Assembly (NCBI GenBank): GCA_029820565.1 | Contig: JALGUR010000030.1 | Span: forward strand, 1-49,562 | Source: Candidatus Zipacnadia bacterium | GTDB lineage: Bacteria > Armatimonadota > Zipacnadia > Zipacnadales > Zipacnadaceae | Length of the DNA stretch: 49,562 nucleotides | Reading direction: 5' to 3' | Part shown: positions 49,157 to 49,562 of the stretch, piece by piece | Position numbering within the stretch: position 1 is the first letter of the stretch | Layout: the number at the start of each line of letters is the position of its first letter | Translations under genes and position numbers: made by a program | The notes under the pieces: generated by a model | Told to the model about the DNA's origin: nothing | What the model saw: the letters and a program-made list of their open reading frames with translations, nothing else | Database searches by the model: none

Positions 49157-49309
49157 ATGAGCGATGATGATGGGCGGCGGTATGTGGAGACCATGCGCCG
49201 ATAAGGACATAACGACGAAGAGATCCGGCGAGCCTACGGGAGGCGGTGGCAAGGCCTGAGGAGAAATGCCATTCTAAACTATGAGACTGGACAGAGCGCC
49301 TCCAACTGA
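49157..49309 (+). pseudogene. Small ORF split by an in-frame TAA
   Basis: ATG 49157 has GGGAGG about 13 nt upstream. The frame reads MSDDDGRRYVETMRR, then TAA, then GHNDEEIRRAYGRRWQGL and on to a second stop at 49307. The continuation after the stop, with its charged D/E/R-rich composition, looks like one 50-residue protein interrupted by a nonsense codon, perhaps CAA to TAA. It could equally be coincidental. No family recognised. Confidence 0.4.
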
Positions 49310-49562
49310 AGAACCTGGCGAGCGCCAGAGGCGATGGCCTGACGCCCTTGGTCTGTGGTGGCGCATGTTGCGGGTGGCGTACCTGCGCTTTGGCTTCGGA
49401 GCCGGGTACATCTTCGCCGCGGCCATCGCCCTATACTCAGTGGTGTGTCTGGCCCCGCTCGGCATATTGCTGGCCGCAGGCTTGCAGGCCATCGCTGGGT
49501 CGGGCAGTACTGCTCACCGTTGGCTCCAGCAGGCGGCGCATCAACTCGGCGGGCAGGCGGCG
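49281..49562 (+). CDS. Partial membrane protein at the right edge
   Basis: Open frame from ATG 49281 to the window end, 94 codons. Residues begin MRLDRAPPTEEPGERQRRWPD. A long hydrophobic stretch YIFAAAIALYSVVCLAPLGILLAAGL follows, then QAIAGSGSTAHRWLQQAAHQLGGQAA. The C-terminus is missing. GAGGAG lies about 17 nt upstream, a poor spacing, so the start is provisional; the frame overlaps the end of the broken small ORF by 29 bp. No family recognised. Confidence 0.5.
   Translation, partial: MRLDRAPPTEEPGERQRRWPDALGLWWRMLRVAYLRFGFGAGYIFAAAIALYSVVCLAPLGILLAAGLQAIAGSGSTAHRWLQQAAHQLGGQAA

Noticed and set aside
1-49562. Prophage or integrative element spanning the window
   Set aside because: No integrase, transposase, structural phage gene or attachment-site pair is visible; the content is housekeeping plus small repeats.

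Overview
The window reads as ordinary, densely coded chromosome of a Gram-negative bacterium, probably an uncultivated lineage. The outer-membrane inference rests on a nearly complete lipid A / Kdo block (fabZ, lpxA, lpxB, msbA, kdtA, lpxK, an LpxL-type acyltransferase). Housekeeping genes (cdsA, trxB, thrS, leuC/leuD, der, plsY, gpsA, an HU gene, rsmI, nadE, thiC) and two tRNAs surround it. No rRNA, phage, plasmid or CRISPR signal is visible. Phylum cannot be fixed from sequence alone. The glmL-like membrane operon and the repeat-rich intergenic DNA recall deep-branching phyla such as Armatimonadota or Hydrogenedentota, but this is a weak impression.

Layout. 1-4.4 kb: envelope and lipid genes, mostly on the minus strand (two GT2 glycosyltransferases, a diacylglycerol-kinase-like gene, cdsA) with one plus-strand GYF/TM2 membrane protein. 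4.6-12.5 kb: a tight plus-strand run beginning with trxB. It continues with a PH-like membrane protein, a small protein, a GlmL/MutL-type ATPase, a lipoyl/KOW-like protein and four membrane proteins. Most junctions overlap or nearly touch, and I see no methylaspartate mutase subunits. This is the best candidate for an undescribed system. 12.5-16.6 kb (minus): a GNAT enzyme, a translationally coupled pair of uncharacterised DUF proteins, thrS and tRNA-Val(GAC), which has its own promoter and terminator. 16.7-20 kb: an unknown beta-rich protein and a DegT-type aminotransferase, then a convergent Asp-box (sialidase-like) gene interrupted by a 115-bp MITE-like insertion. Removing the insertion in silico restores the frame exactly.

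20.1-23.8 kb: leuC and leuD, separated by an unrelated membrane-protein gene that is flanked by about 100-bp inverted repeats and an 8-bp tandem repeat. 24-29 kb: der-plsY-gpsA, HU, tRNA-Pro(GGG) with a terminator, and a class III aminotransferase. 29-32.1 kb: a large anchored glycosidase-like protein and a methyltransferase. 40.4-32.1 kb (minus): the lipid A operon, driven by a perfect consensus promoter (TTGACA-17-TATAAT). It is back to back with a second TTGACA promoter serving an FGGY sugar kinase and a half-size EamA transporter. 42.5-48.4 kb (minus): rsmI, two small membrane proteins, nadE, a PpiC/SurA-type foldase with TPR-like repeats, an intergenic stretch with inverted repeats, and thiC. 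48.6-49.6 kb: a small membrane protein, a tiny ORF broken by a stop codon, and a partial membrane protein.

Mobile or repetitive material lies mainly between genes: heptad GCTGAGT/GCTGAAT arrays at three loci, one MITE interrupting a gene, a second MITE-like segment upstream of thiC's 3' end, and the inverted-repeat cassette inside the leu locus. All functions are assigned by reading motifs; no database search was run.
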